The translations under genes and the position numbers were made by a program. This document shows, in pieces, positions 28,505-37,064 of a stretch of 64,000 nucleotides of DNA (position 1 is the first letter of the stretch; each line of letters starts with the position of its first letter). The DNA comes from WLND01 sp040398845. GTDB lineage: Bacteria; Actinomycetota; Actinomycetes; S36-B12. The notes below the pieces were generated by a model. It did no database searches. It saw only the letters and a program-made list of their open reading frames with translations, and had not been told where the DNA came from. Location: the NCBI GenBank assembly GCA_040398845.1, contig JBBATH010000002.1, forward strand, positions 186,001 to 250,000. The letters run 5' to 3'.

Positions 28505-28621
28505 TCAGCCTTCGCACGCCACGCAGTCAGCGCCGTTAGCGATGGAGCAGGCCTCTGCGGTGCTCCAGTCGTCCCATGACAAATTATCGATTGCATCTGT
28601 GGCGAACGCCGTCTCTTCCAT
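28505..28621 (-). CDS. 38-residue ORF resembling the redox-active C-terminal tail of RNR alpha subunit
   Basis: The ORF starts at ATG 28619–28621 after a purine-rich region (agagagaaaggtagaaaa) that can serve as ribosome site, and lies 47 bases after the nrdA stop on the same strand. The peptide ends ACSIANGADCVACEG, with three cysteines including a terminal CxxC, and carries a WDDW helix before it. In class I alpha subunits the C-terminus is a mobile tail ending in a Cys pair that re-reduces the active-site disulfide. The nrdA product here ends without such a pair. I infer that the tail is encoded as a separate peptide or that an ancestral longer gene was split. Confidence 0.6.
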   Translation of the reverse strand: MEETAFATDAIDNLSWDDWSTAEACSIANGADCVACEG

Positions 28622-28668
28622 TTTTCTACCTTTCTCTCTCTTAAGTGTTTCATTGCCTCTAGGGAGCC

Positions 28669-30357
28669 TTAGTTTTGGCTGCTTGCTTGGACACCGGCGC
28701 GGGAGCGCAAGTAGTAAAGGCTCTTTATGTTGGGGTCGAGTAATGCCTTCTTGTGAACCTTGCTGATGTACTGAGGCGTTGCGTCTGCTTGGAAGAACAG
28801 GTTGAGCGACTGCGATTGGTCGATGAAGGGCTGGCGATCGGAGGCACGATCAATCAGGATCTCCTGGTCGATCTCGTAGCCGGTCTTGAAGACGTCCTTC
28901 TCATGCGCATCAAGCCACTTGACGTGCGCGACAGAGCCGCCGTTGTTGGTGATGTCTTCGATGTTGGTCTGGTTGTAGACCCCTCGCTCCTTCATGATCT
29001 CGACGAGATTCTGATTGGCGCGCGGCATCTCACCCGCTGACGTCGTCTGGTTCCAGACGTTGGCCACATACGGCTCGATGCCTTGGCTGGTGCCACCGAC
29101 GATGACCGCTGTGCTCATGGTCGGCGCGATGGCCATGAGGTGGGAGTTCCGTCGGCCAACACACCATTCGGGAACCCCTGCCACCTCGGCCATCCACACC
29201 GACGCTGCCTTTGCGCGTGTCGAGATATATTCGAAGATCTCGACATTGAGTGCTGCGGCCTTGTCGGACTCGAACGGGATGCGCAGCTTCTGCAGGTAGT
29301 CGTGATAGCCAAGCACCCCAAGACCGAGGCTTCGGGCCTTCTCCGTGTATCGCACGGCTCGCTCAAGTCCGCGAATGTTGCGGGCCTTGCGGAGGAAGAC
29401 CTCGGCCACCGCATCGAGGAAAACCGTTGCCACATATGCGGTGTCGCGGTCCTTCCACTCGTCATAGGTCGACAGATTGAGCGACGACAGCACGCAGGTA
29501 TAGGAGTGATCAGGATCGCTGAACAACGTGATCTCGGAACACAGGTTGGAAGCCTTGTTCTTGAGCCCGTGAGCCTTGAATGACTCGGTCTGCGCCGCGT
29601 TGACGGTGTCGACCTTCCAGATATATCCCTTACCCAGCACAACTCGGATCTTCAGGACGCGCTGGTAGCGCTCCAGAGCGTCCTTGTCGCCAGCGAGCAT
29701 CCGGTCAATGAACTCACGGGGGAAGATCCAGCCGATGTTCTTGTTAGCCGGCTCACGGAAGATGAGATCTGCCAACTCGTAGAAGTCGGCGTGGTCAACG
29801 GGCAGGTAGCCGGCCCACGATCCACGCCGGGTTGCTCCCTGGCTGATCTGGTTCGTCATCTCGACGAAGTTGCAGAAGACCGGAACCACGCCATTGGCCT
29901 TGCCGTTGTCGCCGAACTCGGCCCCGCGGGGCCGAATGTCGCCGAGGTAGGCAGAGGTGCCGAAGCCGTTCTGCGACATGATCGCGGCTTCCTTGAGGGT
30001 CTCGTAGAAGCCCCATACGGAATCCTCAATGTACGAGCCCTCGCAGGAGACCGGCAGCCCTCTGTCGGTTCCAAGGTTGGCCAGCACCGGGGTTGAGGGT
30101 GAGAGCCAGCCGTTCCAGATGGCCTCGAAGAAGTGGTCGGACCACGAGGTGCCATCGGCCCGGGGGTACAGTTCGCCGGCCACGGCACCGGCCGTGCCCG
30201 CGATCGTCTCGTAACGGTCGCGAACCGTGTTGCCCGCCACGGTGTACTTCGCCTTGAACATGGCGTAACCGGCCGTGGTCATGAAACCCGGAACCACGCC
30301 TTCAGCCTGAAGAGCCTTGCGCTCTGCGGAGAGGTTTTCCCAGTTGCTGTCAGCCAT
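28669..30357 (-). CDS. nrdA: Ribonucleoside-diphosphate reductase alpha subunit (short class I type)
   Basis: The alpha subunit reduces ribonucleotides to deoxyribonucleotides. At 562 residues it belongs to the short form, without an N-terminal ATP-cone. Landmarks are PSTPVLANLGTDRGLPVSC, with the first active-site Cys, NLCSEITLF, with the catalytic Asn-Cys-Glu triad, SYTCVLSSLNLS, with the second redox Cys, and IKSLYYLRSR near the end, with the Tyr pair of the radical-transfer chain. It ends RSRAGVQASSQN, lacking the usual Cys-rich tail (see the ORF at 28505–28621). Its ATG overlaps the nrdB stop by one base (TGATG). Confidence 0.93.
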   Translation of the reverse strand: MADSNWENLSAERKALQAEGVVPGFMTTAGYAMFKAKYTVAGNTVRDRYETIAGTAGAVAGELYPRADGTSWSDHFFEAIWNGWLSPSTPVLANLGTDRGLPVSCEGSYIEDSVWGFYETLKEAAIMSQNGFGTSAYLGDIRPRGAEFGDNGKANGVVPVFCNFVEMTNQISQGATRRGSWAGYLPVDHADFYELADLIFREPANKNIGWIFPREFIDRMLAGDKDALERYQRVLKIRVVLGKGYIWKVDTVNAAQTESFKAHGLKNKASNLCSEITLFSDPDHSYTCVLSSLNLSTYDEWKDRDTAYVATVFLDAVAEVFLRKARNIRGLERAVRYTEKARSLGLGVLGYHDYLQKLRIPFESDKAAALNVEIFEYISTRAKAASVWMAEVAGVPEWCVGRRNSHLMAIAPTMSTAVIVGGTSQGIEPYVANVWNQTTSAGEMPRANQNLVEIMKERGVYNQTNIEDITNNGGSVAHVKWLDAHEKDVFKTGYEIDQEILIDRASDRQPFIDQSQSLNLFFQADATPQYISKVHKKALLDPNIKSLYYLRSRAGVQASSQN

Positions 30358-31355
30358 CAGAAATCAAACTCCGTCTCACCGATATTGCGGTTGTACTCGT
30401 TGCCGGTGACTTGGAAGAAGTCGTGGAATTGGGTGCCGTTGACCCCGTTGTAGAACCACTCGGCGATGGGGTTTTCCTCAATGACAAAGAGAGGCTGCAT
30501 GCGCATGTTCTCCAGCGTCATGTTCACCCGTGACTGCACGAAGGTCTCGAGATCGGCCTGCTCGATACCGGGAATCGGGCCTTCGGCGAACAACATCTCA
30601 ACGATGCGCGCCTCGTGCTCGTAGATGTTCTGGGCAACTTGCTGCACGCGGGCGAAGAGGTCATCGCGCTCAGCCTCAAACTTGTCGACTGAAACGGTGG
30701 CCCGGTACTCGTCCATCGTGGTGTTGAACAGCCAAGCGCTGCCAGTGGCATGCAGATTCTCGTCGCGTGCTGAGAAGTTGATACCGCTGATAACGTTCTG
30801 CAGGAGATTCTTGCCGCCAGATTGGAAGTGCTTGAGGAAGGCGAAGTTCGAGTAGAGAACGCAGTTCTCCATGAGCGTGAAGACGCTCAACACATAGAGC
30901 AAGTCATCCTCTTCGAGTGCCTCCCATACGAAACGAATCCGTTGGGACAGAATAGGATCGTTCTTGTAGGAGTCGTAGAACTCTTGGGTGTCGATCATCA
31001 GTGCCTGATTGAGTTTCGCGTAGAACGGCGCATGCATGTTTAGCTCGGCGAACGCGAACGCGTTGGCCATCATCTGCGTCTCGGGACGGGGGAATGAGCG
31101 GAAGATGCGGTCGCCCCAGACCTCGCCACCGAGGATCAACTCATAGATGGTGAAGAGCTTGAGGGTGGTCTTGACTGCGGTCTGCTCGGCAGCCGTCATG
31201 TTGACGAGGAAGTCCTGCTTGTCGTTCTCGACCGGGATCTCCTCAGCGGTCCAGAAGATGCTGCGCTGCTTCTTGGCGAGTTCCTCGGCCATCGGGTAGT
31301 CGAAGACATACGCGAAGTTTGCCGTGCGAATGGGTAGTCCGATTGTGTCGATCAT
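30357..31355 (-). CDS. nrdB: Ribonucleoside-diphosphate reductase beta subunit
   Basis: The beta subunit houses the dimetal centre and radical. At 332 residues it shows a carboxylate in TIYELILGGEVW, the helix AELNMHAPFYAKLN, the Glu in LMENCVLYSNF, and ARDENLHA giving ExxH. The Tyr four residues after the His in HAPFY is where the radical Tyr stands in the E. coli enzyme. The first helix has spacing ExxxH rather than the E. coli ExxH. It is first in the operon, ahead of nrdA, the reverse of the usual nrdAB order, behind a cobalamin riboswitch leader. Confidence 0.93.
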   Translation of the reverse strand: MIDTIGLPIRTANFAYVFDYPMAEELAKKQRSIFWTAEEIPVENDKQDFLVNMTAAEQTAVKTTLKLFTIYELILGGEVWGDRIFRSFPRPETQMMANAFAFAELNMHAPFYAKLNQALMIDTQEFYDSYKNDPILSQRIRFVWEALEEDDLLYVLSVFTLMENCVLYSNFAFLKHFQSGGKNLLQNVISGINFSARDENLHATGSAWLFNTTMDEYRATVSVDKFEAERDDLFARVQQVAQNIYEHEARIVEMLFAEGPIPGIEQADLETFVQSRVNMTLENMRMQPLFVIEENPIAEWFYNGVNGTQFHDFFQVTGNEYNRNIGETEFDF

Positions 31356-31497
31356 GTCGTCGTGTCTCGCCTTCTACAGAGCCCCGTGGAACAGAGTGCA
31401 TCTGCAATTCGAAGGCGCGCGAGGATGTCACGACCGCAGCGCTCGTAACGCAACGCAATGTCGCTCGATCCTGTGACCGTCCCTCGAGGTCGCGGAC

Positions 31498-31713
31498 CCC
31501 ACCTCTCGGTGGGCACTGGCAGGTCTTCGGACTCGTGGGCGCTGGATCACTGAGGCGATCCGTCCTACTGTCCGTCGCTTCCCAGGACCAAAACTGAAGT
31601 CCCAGTGCTCCCTGTTTGACCAGGTGACGGAGGTCGTTCCCACTTACCGCTGCGGGGCAGACCCGGATTCTCACCGGATTCCCTTTTACATCGGCGTTCC
31701 TTCCGAACCGCCG
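31498..31713 (-). promoter_or_regulatory. Cobalamin (B12) riboswitch upstream of nrdB
   Basis: The minus strand shows the conserved cobalamin riboswitch core in order: GGGAATCCGGTGAGAATCC, then CTGCCCCGCAGCGGTAAG, then GGAACGA, and near the 3' end AGTCCGAAGACCTGCCAGTG. Directly after it is a perfect hairpin CCCACC-GAGA-GGTGGG (31498–31513) which could be part of the expression platform. In Streptomyces a B12 riboswitch represses the class Ia reductase when cobalamin feeds the class II enzyme; the same logic is inferred here, implying a class II nrdJ elsewhere in the genome. Confidence 0.93.
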
Positions 31714-31726
31714 AATCAGTAGCAAT

Positions 31727-31774
31727 CCACACTATAGCGGGGACTTACATCGGTGTCACTACTACATGTAGGGG
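31727..31774. promoter_or_regulatory. Tandem candidate NrdR boxes
   Basis: CTACATGTAG (31762–31771) fits the core of the NrdR box consensus. A weaker match, CACTATAGCG (31730–31739), is centred 32 bases away, close to the three-helical-turn spacing seen for paired NrdR boxes. They overlap the −10 element and the region just upstream of the −35 element. NrdR repression when dATP is plentiful is inferred. Confidence 0.45.
31731..31759 (-). promoter_or_regulatory. Probable promoter of the nrdBA operon
   Basis: On the minus strand GTGACA (31754–31759) is separated by 17 bases from TATAGT (31731–31736), a good sigma-70-type pair. Transcription would start near 31724, immediately before the cobalamin riboswitch. 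Confidence 0.6.
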
Positions 31775-32287
31775 TGAGTCGCGGCTCGGCAGGATTCGCA
31801 GGAAAGTGCAATGGGCGAGCCGGTAGAGACACCCGGCTCAATCTCAATCGCCACCCCGTCCATTCAGTGCGACGCTTTCGCCGCCGACTGACTTTGTTTG
31901 GCTCACGCGCGGAGTTGACTTCGGATGTGCCAGGTGGTCAAACGTTGGAAGAGAAGGACTTCACCACGGCGCACCCAAGCACGTCAGGTCTGGACAACCT
32001 TGCCACCATGGCGTTGGGGGACTTGATGCAGTGGCCGGTATCGCGACGGGCAGCATCCACGTAATGATTGACGCAATGCTCATCGCACCCGGCTTCCATC
32101 CTCAGATGCGCATCTCATGCTGACGCACAACCGCTGCAAGAAGTGTGTTTGGGTAAAAGACGGGACTTGAAGAAGCTCAAATGCTCAAGGTCGAACTCAA
32201 GTTCACTCAAGAATGGTAGTCATACTCAGCGGTCTTCAGTCGCGCCCGCCGATGCTCAATACGCGACCAGAGCGGGAGTAGTGTGGG
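31775..32287. other. Intergenic region between divergent nrdBA and the cobalamin-binding protein gene
   Basis: About 510 bases. The right half (from about 32060) is visibly more A/T-rich than the surroundings. No ORF with natural composition, RNA gene or repeat array was recognised. It should contain the promoter of the 32288 gene. Confidence 0.4.
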
Positions 32288-33199
32288 GTGGTGCGCATAG
32301 TCAGCCTGTTGCCCTCGACGACAGAAATCATCTTTGACCTTGGGCTGGCGGATCAATTGGTAGGCGTTACATTTGAATGTAATTACCCAAAAGAAGCCAG
32401 TGTGGGTCGTGAGATTGTCGTTGACGGAATGGATACCAAGCACCTCACTCCATTAGAGATAGACGAATTAGTACGTGAGCGCATGGCGGATGGGGGCGGC
32501 CTATATTTCTTGGACGAAGCCGCCCTATCGCGATGCAATCCCGACCTCATTTTGAGTCAAGATCTTTGCAGGGTGTGCGCGGTGCCGAGCGGCAACGTTG
32601 ACGAGGCGTTGGACCGCTTGAATTGTCACGCAACGGTTGTGCAAATCGATCCGCAGAATCTTCTTGACGTGATTCACTCAGTTCAAACAGTGGCCGATGC
32701 GGCTGGCGTTCCTTCCCAAGGTCGTGAACTTGTCGCCTCGTTGCTCGCCCAACTTGGGGCACTGGACGAACGAGTGATGGTGCACCTTGGCGAACGCGAA
32801 CGGCCCAAAGTTTTTGTCTTGGAGTGGGTGGACCCACCGTTTCAGAGTGGCCACTGGGTCCCTGACATTGTCTACGCCGGTGGTGGCAACCCCGTGCTGG
32901 GACTATCCGGTCAGCGTTCCGTGGAAATCGGTTGGGAATCAATCACGGCGATAAATCCCGACCACATTATTGTCTCGCCCTGCGGTTTTGATCTAGATGG
33001 CGCCAGCGCTCAAGCATTGGCCGTTATGGACAAATTTCCGGTGGACGCTGTCATATGGGCTATCGACGCGGACGCGGTGATCGTTCGACCAGGGCCACGG
33101 CTTGTGAAGGGTGCAGAAGCGATTGCGGCGGCATTATTCGGGCACGAGGTAGCCGGCCTTGACGAGTTTCCAGACCGGGTAATACGCCGTCTGCGGTAA
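32288..33199 (+). CDS. BtuF-like cobalamin-binding protein without signal peptide
   Basis: The protein (303 residues from GTG 32288, or 302 from the adjacent GTG 32291) has the periplasmic-binding-protein type III pattern of BtuF/cobalamin-binding proteins: RIVSLLPSTTEIIFDLG at the start, LVGVTFECNYP, then PDLILSQDLCRVCAV and a final lobe with INPDHIIVSPCGFDL. No signal sequence precedes the first β-strand, so it is cytosolic or a scavenging/sensing variant rather than a transporter subunit. Its base composition is lower in G+C than the neighbouring genes, a hint of transfer. Placement next to a B12-controlled reductase suggests a role in cobalamin handling. Confidence 0.82.
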   Translation: MVRIVSLLPSTTEIIFDLGLADQLVGVTFECNYPKEASVGREIVVDGMDTKHLTPLEIDELVRERMADGGGLYFLDEAALSRCNPDLILSQDLCRVCAVPSGNVDEALDRLNCHATVVQIDPQNLLDVIHSVQTVADAAGVPSQGRELVASLLAQLGALDERVMVHLGERERPKVFVLEWVDPPFQSGHWVPDIVYAGGGNPVLGLSGQRSVEIGWESITAINPDHIIVSPCGFDLDGASAQALAVMDKFPVDAVIWAIDADAVIVRPGPRLVKGAEAIAAALFGHEVAGLDEFPDRVIRRLR

Positions 33200-33547
33200 C
33201 CAAATGTTCGTGACGTAGACCTCTCGAACATCACTGCCGTTGCAATAATCGACCGGCGCCCAGGGCTGGGCAATTCGCCAATTAACGTGCGTGACTCGGG
33301 GCCTCACGGGTGGTGCAGTGCTGTTAAACCAACCATTTCGGCGGGTTTTTGATTTTCCGGGGTGAGCCTGTTTGGGCGTGGCTGTTCGCCCCGTGGGCCT
33401 CGGCGGCGGTCGCCGTGGTTCCGGTCGTGGGCGGTCGGGTGGTTGCCGTGGGATCAGTCGGGTGCGAGCCTGGCGAGTCCTGCGAGTTGCAATCTTCATA
33501 CCGTCCCAGTCTCAGAAGCCCTGGTCTTTCTCGTGAGCGTCGGCAAC
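33200..33547. other. Intergenic stretch, no gene seen
   Basis: About 350 bases. The part at 33360–33480 is very G/C-rich with Arg/Pro-rich shadow frames on both strands. I find no RNA gene or repeat here. Confidence 0.4.
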
Positions 33548-33667
33548 CTAGCCGATGCCCCGTTTGAGTAGTTGCCTGAACCACCGCCGGTACTTCTTGT
33601 ACCTGTAATGGCGATCGACCAGCAGGGCCTTGACCGGTACATCTCGCACGATGCGGCAATTAAGCAT
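33548..33667 (-). CDS. Possible 39-residue cationic peptide
   Basis: An ATG-started ORF too short for most gene finders encodes a strongly basic peptide: VDRHYRYKKYRRWFRQLLKR makes up its second half. It could be a small DNA/RNA-binding or membrane-active peptide, or the last residues of a lost larger protein. No ribosome site is obvious. Confidence 0.22.
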   Translation of the reverse strand: MLNCRIVRDVPVKALLVDRHYRYKKYRRWFRQLLKRGIG

Positions 33668-33723
33668 CCCCAGTCATGGTTTCACGATGTCTGTGCTGGC
33701 AGGCAGGACGACGAGGACTTGGA

Positions 33724-34014
33724 TCAGGGTCGGTTCGCTTCGAACGCTGGATGACGCGCTCGTGGTGTGAGGTACCCGAACGAGCGCTGGTGGAGGCGTC
33801 CGAAGGTTGCCCTGCGAGCCTCCGCTTCGTCTGATGGCAGGTGCGGTGCGCGGGCCCGGGTGTGGTCCAAGGCCTTGGTGATGCACTTGGTCATCTCGTA
33901 CAGCTGGTAGGTGCTCGGCAGAGTCGGGTTCACGTGGTCGCCTCGGAGGACTCCGAGATCCCACTGCAGTCCGTGTGAAAGGTCAACATTGAGAACCTCG
34001 TAGACATCAGTCAC
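33724..34014 (-). CDS. Hypothetical protein next to the defence operon
   Basis: Open frame of 96 residues from GTG 34012–34014 (107 if started at 34047). The sequence VYEVLNVDLSHGLQWDLG, then STYQLYEMTKCITKALDHT, reads as a small soluble helical protein. I do not recognise it. It is divergent from the helicase gene, and the 18-bp perfect palindrome at 34011–34028 overlaps its presumed start, so it could be a regulator or immunity-type component. The start is uncertain. Confidence 0.45.
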   Translation of the reverse strand: MTDVYEVLNVDLSHGLQWDLGVLRGDHVNPTLPSTYQLYEMTKCITKALDHTRARAPHLPSDEAEARRATFGRLHQRSFGYLTPRARHPAFEANRP

Positions 34015-34028
34015 GGTCGCGACCGTGA
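34011..34028. promoter_or_regulatory. 18-bp perfect palindrome upstream of the defence operon
   Basis: TCACGGTCGCGACCGTGA is a perfect inverted repeat, about 97 bases before the helicase start and at the start of the divergent small gene. This is what an operator for a dimeric repressor would look like. It could also form an RNA hairpin in a leader. Confidence 0.5.
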
Positions 34029-34124
34029 GACAACCCACGAGCATCACGATAGGCCGCCGCTAGGTTGCGAGGCAATGCTGAACGCAGGGCGCACGGGGGG
34101 AACAGGAAGCGAATCGTGGGACAA

Positions 34125-37064
34125 ATGACACACCCCACCGCAACGATGGGGGTCATGCAGGACGTATCGACGATCGCACCGGGCTCCGTCGTCGTCATTC
34201 GCGACGAGGAGTGGTTGGTCCGGTCGACTGAGATGACCGCCGACGGCCTCCTCGTCACCGCCCAGGGACTCGGCGAACTGGTCCGCGACACCGAGGCGAC
34301 CTACTACTCGAGCCTGGATCGCATCACTGCGCTCGACCCGGCGGCGGCCCAGGTCCGCGCCGACGACAGCCCGAGATACCGAACCGCGCGTCTGTGGCTC
34401 GAGTCGACGATCCGCAAGACGGCGGTCCCGCTGGCCGACCAGTCGCTCACCGTGTCGACCGGCGCGCTCGCCGATGTGCTCGCCTACCAGGAGTCGGCGG
34501 TCCGCCAGGCGCTCGACCCGGCGAACATCAGGCCGCGCATCCTGCTCGCCGATGCCGTGGGCCTGGGCAAGACCATCGAGATCGGCATGATCCTGTCCGA
34601 GCTGGTGCGCCGGGGCCGGGGCGATCGGATCCTCATCGTCACCCCGCGCCACGTGCTCGAGCAAATGCAGCACGAGATGTGGTCGCGGTTCTCGCTTCCG
34701 TTCGTGCGCCTTGACTCCGCCGGCATCCAGCGGGTCCGCCAGAAGCTCCCGGCGACCCGCAACCCGTTCACCTACTTCCGGCGCGTCATCATCTCGATCG
34801 ACACCCTGAAGTCCGATCGCTATGTCGCGCACCTGTCCAAGCAGCGGTGGGATGCCGTCGTCATCGACGAGGCCCACAACCTGTCGAACGTGTCGGCGCT
34901 GAACAACCGGCTGGCCCGGCTGCTCGCCCGCAACTGCGACGCCCTCATCCTCGCCTCGGCGACCCCTCACAACGGGCGCAAGGAGTCCTTCGCCGAGCTC
35001 GTGCGCCTGCTCGACCCGACAGCCGTCACGCCGTCCGGCGAGCTCATCCCCGGCGAGGTCAAGCGACTGGTCATCCGCCGCCACCGTCACAGTCCCGAGG
35101 TCGCGCGCGTCGTCGGCGCCGACTGGGCCGAGCGCCAGCGGCCCCACAACATCCTCGTGCCCGCGACCCCTGCCGAGAACGCCATCGCCCACGAGCTCGA
35201 CGACGTCTGGCTCCACCCCAAGGCCGGCACGACCCCCTACTCGGGGCAGAACGCCTCCCTGTTCCCGTGGACCCTGGCCAAAACGTTCCTGTCCTCCCCC
35301 GCGGCCCTGCGCGACACCGTCAAGGAGCGCCGCCGCCGGCTCAAGGACACCCCCGGCCCGGCCGAGATGAGGGAGGACGAAGCCCTCGCCCGCCTGCTCG
35401 CCCTTGCCGAGGCCGCCGTCGACCAGCCGAGCGCGAAGTACCTGCGCCTGGTCGAGCACCTCCGCGAGATCGGCGTCGGCTCGAATTCCCCCGCTCGGGC
35501 CGTCGTCTTCGCCGAGCGCGTCGCGACCCTCCACTGGCTGCACCAGCACCTGCCCGGGGATCTCGGGCTCACCGCTGACGGGGTCGAGGTGATGCATGGC
35601 GGCCTGCCCGACGACGAGCAGCAGCGCATCGTCGAGGCGTTCAAGCAGGCCCACTCCCCTGTCCGGGTTCTCGTCACCGGCGACGTCGCATCCGAGGGCG
35701 TCAACCTGCACGCCCAGTGCCACGAGCTCGTCCACTTCGACATCCCGTGGTCCCTCATCCGGATCGAGCAGCGCAACGGCCGTATCGACCGATATGGGCA
35801 GAAGCACCCGCCGCGCATCACGACCCTGCTCCTGGACCCGACGAGCGAGGGGTTCGCCGGCGACGTCCGGGTGCTCCAGCGCCTCGTCGACAAGGAGCAC
35901 GAAGCCCATATGGCGCTGGGCGATGTCGCCTCGCTCCTGGGCAAGTACAGCGAGAGCGGCGAGGAAGACGTCATCCGCAAGGTCCTCGCGGAGCAGCTCG
36001 ATCTCGACGACGAGATCAGGAGCGTCGACGAGATCGCCGAGGCCGACGACCTCGCGGGCATGTTCTTCAGGCTCTTCGAGAAGCCCGGCGAAAATGAAGA
36101 CGGCACGGCCATCGAATCAACCCCCCAGCCTGCCGTCCAGCGCATCAGGGCCGCCTCGGTCACCTCGGGCCTGTACCCGTCCGAGATCGCCTACCTCGAC
36201 GAGGCCCTGCACGCCGCCTACGTCAAGCCCAGCGGCCCGACCAGCAACGACGGCGTCGCATGGCGGCTCGACGACGGATTCGGCTCCGCCGAACTGGTCC
36301 CGCCGCGCGACCTCATGCAGCGTCTCGAGGTCCTGCCGCAGAGCTACCTCGCCGAGCGCCGAGTGGTCGACGGCCTGCTCCTTGCCACCACTCCCGAGCG
36401 CGGCAAGGCCCGGCTCGCCGCCGCGCTCGCCGACGACAGCGACTCGAGCTGGCCCGATGCCCACTTCCTCGCGCCCCTCCACCCGGTGCTCGAGTGGGCC
36501 TCCGACCGGGCACTGTCAAAGCTCGGGCGCAACGAGGTCTTCGCCGTCCGCGGCGACGTCGACGCACCGACCGTCCTGCTCCTCGGCACGCTCACCAACC
36601 GCCGCGGGCAGGTCGTCGCCGCGTCATGGCTCACCGTCGAGTTCCCGAGCCCGGGCGATGCCTCGTTCTCGCTCGTCCAGCCGTACGAGTCGGCGGCCGA
36701 TGCGCTCGAGGCGATCGGCTGGCTCGCCAAGGGCGTGAACCAGGGCGCGGTCGCCGACCTGAACTCATTGCAGGCGCTCGTCGGCCCGGCGGTCGCCCAG
36801 GCCCGCGCCCAGATGCGCAGCCTGTTCTCGGTCGCCGAGGCCGACGTCAACCGCAGGGTCGCCGAGTGGTCCCACCGGCTCGACTCCTGGAGCGCCGAGG
36901 CCGATGCCCTGGCCCAGCGGGTCGAGCTCAAGGCACGGCGCATCAGCGTCGACCAGGAGCGCGAGCTCGTCGAGGCCATGACACCCGACCGCCAGCTCGT
37001 CCGCCCCCTGCTCGTGGTGGTGCCGAAGTCGGCGGGCCAGGCAGCGTCGGAGGTGCAGCCATGA
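34125..37064 (+). CDS. SNF2/RapA-like helicase, DrmD-like (defence operon gene 1)
   Basis: A superfamily 2 translocase of about 979 residues. Motifs in order: ADAVGLGKTIEIGMIL (Walker A), VVIDEAHNLSN (DEAH-type Walker B), LASATPHNGRKESF (motif III), then helicase C with ARAVVFAERVATLHWL, VTGDVASEGVNLHAQC and IEQRNGRIDRYGQ (motif VI). After the motor is a long C-terminal region without known motifs. It resembles DrmD of class 1 DISARM and RapA-type Snf2 enzymes. Start options are ATG 34125, 34146 and 34155; the last has the best ribosome site (GGGGGT) but 34125 keeps more of the frame. The stop overlaps the methyltransferase start as ATGA. Confidence 0.85.
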   Translation: MTHPTATMGVMQDVSTIAPGSVVVIRDEEWLVRSTEMTADGLLVTAQGLGELVRDTEATYYSSLDRITALDPAAAQVRADDSPRYRTARLWLESTIRKTAVPLADQSLTVSTGALADVLAYQESAVRQALDPANIRPRILLADAVGLGKTIEIGMILSELVRRGRGDRILIVTPRHVLEQMQHEMWSRFSLPFVRLDSAGIQRVRQKLPATRNPFTYFRRVIISIDTLKSDRYVAHLSKQRWDAVVIDEAHNLSNVSALNNRLARLLARNCDALILASATPHNGRKESFAELVRLLDPTAVTPSGELIPGEVKRLVIRRHRHSPEVARVVGADWAERQRPHNILVPATPAENAIAHELDDVWLHPKAGTTPYSGQNASLFPWTLAKTFLSSPAALRDTVKERRRRLKDTPGPAEMREDEALARLLALAEAAVDQPSAKYLRLVEHLREIGVGSNSPARAVVFAERVATLHWLHQHLPGDLGLTADGVEVMHGGLPDDEQQRIVEAFKQAHSPVRVLVTGDVASEGVNLHAQCHELVHFDIPWSLIRIEQRNGRIDRYGQKHPPRITTLLLDPTSEGFAGDVRVLQRLVDKEHEAHMALGDVASLLGKYSESGEEDVIRKVLAEQLDLDDEIRSVDEIAEADDLAGMFFRLFEKPGENEDGTAIESTPQPAVQRIRAASVTSGLYPSEIAYLDEALHAAYVKPSGPTSNDGVAWRLDDGFGSAELVPPRDLMQRLEVLPQSYLAERRVVDGLLLATTPERGKARLAAALADDSDSSWPDAHFLAPLHPVLEWASDRALSKLGRNEVFAVRGDVDAPTVLLLGTLTNRRGQVVAASWLTVEFPSPGDASFSLVQPYESAADALEAIGWLAKGVNQGAVADLNSLQALVGPAVAQARAQMRSLFSVAEADVNRRVAEWSHRLDSWSAEADALAQRVELKARRISVDQERELVEAMTPDRQLVRPLLVVVPKSAGQAASEVQP

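Noticed and set aside
31753..32064. 103-codon plus-strand frame upstream of the cobalamin-binding protein gene
   Set aside because: Overlaps the nrd operator region, no ribosome site and no natural composition.
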